This document shows positions 60,699-63,741 of a DNA stretch of 63,741 nt, one piece after another. The stretch's first letter is position 1; each line of letters opens with the position of its first letter. The DNA comes from JARYGU01 sp033795365 (GTDB lineage Bacteria; Pseudomonadota; Alphaproteobacteria; Rhizobiales; Rhizobiaceae). The translations under genes were made by a program, and so were the position numbers. The stretch is from contig JARYGU010000026.1 in NCBI GenBank assembly GCA_033795365.1, positions 1-63,741 on the forward strand, read 5' to 3'. Below the pieces are notes generated by a model that worked only from the letters and a program-made list of their open reading frames with translations, did not search any database and had not been told where the DNA came from.

Positions 60699-61508
60699 AT
60701 GATTGCAGCGAGCGCTAAGGTCCATCCGCTTTCCGTCGTGGAAGACGGAGCGGTGATCGGCGAAAACGTCGTCATCGGACCGTTCTGTTACGTCGGTCCG
60801 AAGGTCGTTCTGCAGGAGGGCGTGGAGCTTCTGCCCCATGTCGTGGTGGCAGGCCGAACCACCGTCGGCCGCGGCACGCGCATCTTTCCTTCCGCGGTCA
60901 TCGGCGGCGATCCGCAAAGCGTTCATCACGGCGGCGAGGAAACGACGCTGACGATCGGCGACAATTGCACCATCCGTGAAGGCGTCACCATCAACACCGG
61001 CACGAAGGATGGCGGTGGCAAGACGGTCGTCGGCAACAACAATCTCTTCCTCGCCTATTCGCATGTCGCGCATGATTGCCATGTGGGCAACAACGTCATC
61101 ATGTCGAACAATGTGATGCTTGCCGGCCATGTGACGATCGAGGATCGGGCGATCCTGGGCGGCGGCTCGGCCGTCCACCAGTTCACCCGCGTCGGCCGGC
61201 ATGCCTTCATCGGCGGTCTTTCCGCCGTTTCCTACGACGTCATTCCCTACGGCATGCTGAACGGCAATCCGGGTGTCCTCGGCGGACTCAACGTCGTCGG
61301 CATGACGCGCTCGGGCATGGACAGGCCGACGATCCACCGCGTCCGCCGCGCTTTCAAGCAGATATTCGAACAGGATGGCGCAGCCCGCGCCAATGCGGCC
61401 GCCATTCGCGACGAATATGCCGATTGCGAGCCGGTCATGCATATTCTCGATTTCATCGCCGCCGAGAGCGACCGGGCGCTGTCTTCTCCGAACCGCAACA
61501 AAGGCTGA
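60699..61508 (+). CDS. lpxA: UDP-N-acetylglucosamine acyltransferase
   Basis: A 269-residue acyltransferase, first step of lipid A synthesis. Hexapeptide repeats run from residue 1 to about 190; the catalytic His is in NNLFLAYSHVAHDCHVGNNVIM and GGSAVHQFTRVGRHAF is a family mark. The C-terminal helical bundle is present. It starts 2 bp after fabZ. Confidence 0.97.
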   Translation: MIAASAKVHPLSVVEDGAVIGENVVIGPFCYVGPKVVLQEGVELLPHVVVAGRTTVGRGTRIFPSAVIGGDPQSVHHGGEETTLTIGDNCTIREGVTINTGTKDGGGKTVVGNNNLFLAYSHVAHDCHVGNNVIMSNNVMLAGHVTIEDRAILGGGSAVHQFTRVGRHAFIGGLSAVSYDVIPYGMLNGNPGVLGGLNVVGMTRSGMDRPTIHRVRRAFKQIFEQDGAARANAAAIRDEYADCEPVMHILDFIAAESDRALSSPNRNKG

Positions 61509-61513
61509 GCCCG

Positions 61514-62392
61514 ATGGAGCGCAGCCGGGCCGATAGCAAAGGCCGGCTGGCCATCATCGCCGGCGGAGGCCTGTTGCCGCTCTACGTGGCCGAGGAGGCG
61601 AGACTCCACGGCGAGGACCCCTATATCCTTGCGCTTGCCAACGAAGCCGACCAGGACTGGTCCTCTTTCGAGCATGAGCGGGTGGGCGTCGGCGACTACG
61701 CGGGCCTCAGTGCCGCCTTCGAAAAACACGGCATCGGTCGTGCCGTCCTTTCCGGCTGGGTGCGCCGGCGTCCCGAATGGCGCGATATCCGCCCGACGCT
61801 TCGCACGCTCATGCAGATGCCGGCCGTCATCCGCACGCTTCTGGCAGGCGGCGACGATACGGTTCTGAAAATGGTCATAAGGCTGATCGAGGCGAATGGC
61901 GTGCGTGTCGTCGGCGCCCAGGAAATCGTCCCCGAGCTGTTGGCGGACGAAGGGCCGGTCGGCTCGGTAAAGCCGGACGACAGCGATCTCAGGGATATCG
62001 AGGCCGGTTCGGCTGCGGCACTGGCGCTTGGCGATCTCGATGTCGGGCAGGGTGCCGTGGCCGTCGGCGGCCGCGTCGTCGCGCTGGAGGGCGCCGAGGG
62101 CACCGATGCAATGCTCGAGCGCGTGGCCGACCTGCGCCGGCAGGGACGCATCTCCGCCAGACGCAGAGGCGTGCTGGTCAAGTTGTGCAAGCCGCGACAG
62201 GATATCCGTGCGGACCTCCCCTCGATCGGCATTGAGACCCTGCGCCGTGCCGAGGCTGCGGGGCTCGCGGGCATTGCGGTGGAAGCGGGACGCTCGCTCG
62301 TCCTCGAGCGCGACAGGCTGACTGCGGAAGCCGACACCGCAGGGCTCTTCGTCACCGGCATCCTGCCGCGCAACGGACGAGCGAAACCATGA
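61514..62392 (+). CDS. lpxI: UDP-2,3-diacylglucosamine diphosphatase LpxI
   Basis: A 292-residue DUF1009 protein, the alphaproteobacterial replacement for LpxH. N-terminal GRLAIIAGGGLLPLYVAEEA, central GDDTVLKMVIRLIEANGVRVVGAQEI (the catalytic Asp region), and C-terminal GVLVKLCKPRQDIRADLPSIGIETL are typical. It hydrolyses UDP-diacylglucosamine to lipid X. It lies between lpxA and lpxB and overlaps lpxB by four bases. Confidence 0.93.
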   Translation: MERSRADSKGRLAIIAGGGLLPLYVAEEARLHGEDPYILALANEADQDWSSFEHERVGVGDYAGLSAAFEKHGIGRAVLSGWVRRRPEWRDIRPTLRTLMQMPAVIRTLLAGGDDTVLKMVIRLIEANGVRVVGAQEIVPELLADEGPVGSVKPDDSDLRDIEAGSAAALALGDLDVGQGAVAVGGRVVALEGAEGTDAMLERVADLRRQGRISARRRGVLVKLCKPRQDIRADLPSIGIETLRRAEAAGLAGIAVEAGRSLVLERDRLTAEADTAGLFVTGILPRNGRAKP

Positions 62393-63576
62393 GGAGCGGT
62401 CCGTTGAAAGTCGCGGTTGTCGCCGGCGAAGTCTCCGGCGATCTGCTCGGCGGCGATCTCGCTGCGGCGCTGAAGAGGAAGCTGCCGGACGGCATCGAGC
62501 TTGTCGGCGTTGGCGGCGATGCGCTCCAGGCGCAGGGGCTTCGGTCGCTTTTCGATTTCTCCGAACTGTCGATCATGGGGGTGTCCCAGGTTCTGGCCAA
62601 GCTGCCGAAGCTTCTTTACCGCATTCGCCAGACGGCGAACGCGATCGTTGCGGCAAAGCCGGACCTTCTCGTCATCATAGACAGCCCGGATTTTACCCAC
62701 CGCGTCGCCCGCATCGTTCGCGAGCGCCTGCCGGAGCTGCCGATCGTCGACTATGTGTGTCCGAGCGTCTGGGCATGGAAGGAGGCGCGCGCACCGCGCA
62801 TGCGCGCCTATGTCGATCACGTGCTCGCCATCCTGCCCTTCGAGCCCGAGGTGATGGCAAAGCTCTCGGGTCCGCCGACGACCTATGTCGGCCATCGCCT
62901 TGCGATGGATCCGCACGTCGATGCGGTGCGTGCCCGGCAGATCGAAAAACCCGTTTCCGCGTCGCCCGGTGCAGGCTTCACCTGCCTGTTGCTGCCGGGC
63001 TCGCGCGCTGGCGAGATCAGCCGTCTGCTGCCGTTGTTCCGCGAGACGGCGATGCTGATGACGGAGCGCGGCGGTGCGGTGCGTTTTCTGCTGCCGACCG
63101 TTCCCCGCCAGGAGGCCTTGGTCCGCCAGCTCACCGCAGACTGGCCGGTGAGGCCGGAAATCACGATAGGCGACGAGGAAAAGTGGCAGGCATTCGCCGC
63201 AGCGGACGTGGCGATCGCCGCATCCGGCACGGTCATCCTGGAATTGGCGCTGGCAAGAGTGCCGGTCATCTCCTGCTACAGGCTCGACTGGCTGGCAAAG
63301 CTGATGACGTGGCGCATAAAGACCTGGACGGGCGCTCTGCCGAACCTGATCGCCGACTATCCCCTAGTGTCGGAATTCTTCAATGAAGCGATCCGGCCGG
63401 GGCTTCTTGCCCGCGCTGCTGAAAGACTTGCCGCCGATACGCTGCAGCGTCGGGCGATGCTCGAGGGCTTCGATCTCGTTCATCAGCGCATGCAGACCCC
63501 GGTGGCACCCGGTGAAAAGGCGGCGGATGTCGTTCTCGGTCTCCTTGCCGCGCGCAAGCCCGGCGCCTTCGCCTAA
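62389..63576 (+). CDS. lpxB: Lipid-A-disaccharide synthase
   Basis: A 395-residue GT19 glycosyltransferase that joins lipid X and UDP-diacylglucosamine at the inner membrane. VAVVAGEVSGDLLGGDL, IDSPDFTHRVARIVR, YVCPSVWAWKEARAPRMRAY and AASGTVILELALARVPVISCYR are family motifs. The start at 62389 overlaps lpxI (ATGA). The reading frame is complete. Confidence 0.96.
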   Translation: MRSGPLKVAVVAGEVSGDLLGGDLAAALKRKLPDGIELVGVGGDALQAQGLRSLFDFSELSIMGVSQVLAKLPKLLYRIRQTANAIVAAKPDLLVIIDSPDFTHRVARIVRERLPELPIVDYVCPSVWAWKEARAPRMRAYVDHVLAILPFEPEVMAKLSGPPTTYVGHRLAMDPHVDAVRARQIEKPVSASPGAGFTCLLLPGSRAGEISRLLPLFRETAMLMTERGGAVRFLLPTVPRQEALVRQLTADWPVRPEITIGDEEKWQAFAAADVAIAASGTVILELALARVPVISCYRLDWLAKLMTWRIKTWTGALPNLIADYPLVSEFFNEAIRPGLLARAAERLAADTLQRRAMLEGFDLVHQRMQTPVAPGEKAADVVLGLLAARKPGAFA

Positions 63577-63741
63577 AAACTCCGTGCCTGCATTGAGAAA
63601 CGGCGTAAGCGTCCGGTGGTGGGAGGGTTATGCGATTGTGACGATAATAACGACTACAAGCACCCACGGGATCAAACCGATCCATCCTGCCATAGGAGCT
63701 TGGCAGATCAGTGAGCCATCGGGGACACGTTTAAATCCCAG
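63577..63741. other. Right edge of the window
   Basis: About 165 bp after lpxB. A 21-codon minus-strand frame (63628-63693, MAGWIGLIPWVLVVVIIVTI...) encodes a hydrophobic peptide of about one membrane span, without a good ribosome-binding site. No other feature is visible before the edge. Confidence 0.3.

Overview
The window is a GC-rich (roughly 60-63%) chromosomal segment of an alphaproteobacterium. The gene set points to the Rhizobiaceae (Rhizobium/Sinorhizobium/Shinella-like): an aapJQMP general amino-acid transporter beside metC, class I phaC and a phasin, clpS-clpA, an EipB-type periplasmic protein, DUF3126 and complex I accessory proteins, and the rpsB-tsf-pyrH-frr-uppS-cdsA-rseP-bamA-lpxD-fabZ-lpxA-lpxI-lpxB block.

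Layout. 0.1-5.6 kb: minus-strand housekeeping genes (endonuclease/exonuclease/phosphatase-fold protein, sthA, a membrane tyrosine phosphatase, radC, map, sfsA). 5.6-12.7 kb: phaC, a small lipoprotein, an alanine/aspartate-type aminotransferase, hom and recJ. 12.7-13 kb: two tRNA-Glu genes (CTC, TTC). 13.2-17.5 kb: an M15-type lipoprotein, gloA, a double cold-shock-domain protein, a DUF192 protein and an SDR oxidoreductase. 17.7-29.9 kb: a Tn7-like transposon. 29.9-30.6 kb: tRNA-Arg(TCT), an NDUFS4-like gene and tRNA-Pro(TGG). 30.8-49 kb: a GlxA-type regulator, aapPMQJ, metC, an FAD monooxygenase, an NDUFS6-like zinc protein, an alpha/beta hydrolase, cysE, DUF3126, phasin, clpS-clpA, azlCD, HIT, FemAB-like, GDPD and RidA genes. 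49-63.6 kb: eipB followed by the translation, lipid A and outer-membrane biogenesis cluster.

The most interesting part is the Tn7-like element. Its ends can be placed to the base: 17741 to 29938 (12,198 bp), flanked by a perfect 5-bp duplication AAAAC. Both ends carry a shared 19-bp motif CGCCAGATACGTCTGGACT at the same distance from the tip, plus degenerate internal copies. The right-hand copy of the duplication abuts the CCA end of a tRNA-Arg(TCT) gene, so insertion was exactly 3' of an intact tRNA. The element encodes a TnsA-like protein, a DDE transposase (TnsB), an AAA+ ATPase (TnsC) and a TniQ/TnsD-type target selector. tnsC carries a -1 frameshift, tniQ is split into two overlapping frames, and the TnsA-like protein seems to lack the usual catalytic Glu and Lys, so the machinery may be decaying or unconventional. 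Cargo includes two exported proteins in an overlapping pair, a cytoplasmic trypsin-like protease, a two-helix membrane protein, a broken zinc-finger gene and several unrecognised small genes. No cas genes or CRISPR repeats were seen.

Other signals worth attention are a terminator-like hairpin inside the DUF192 coding region, a 27-codon leader ORF touching bamA, an orphan minus-strand terminator that could end a small RNA near tRNA-Pro, and palindromes upstream of aapJ/metC and the phasin gene. All calls come from reading the sequence by eye; no database search was possible.
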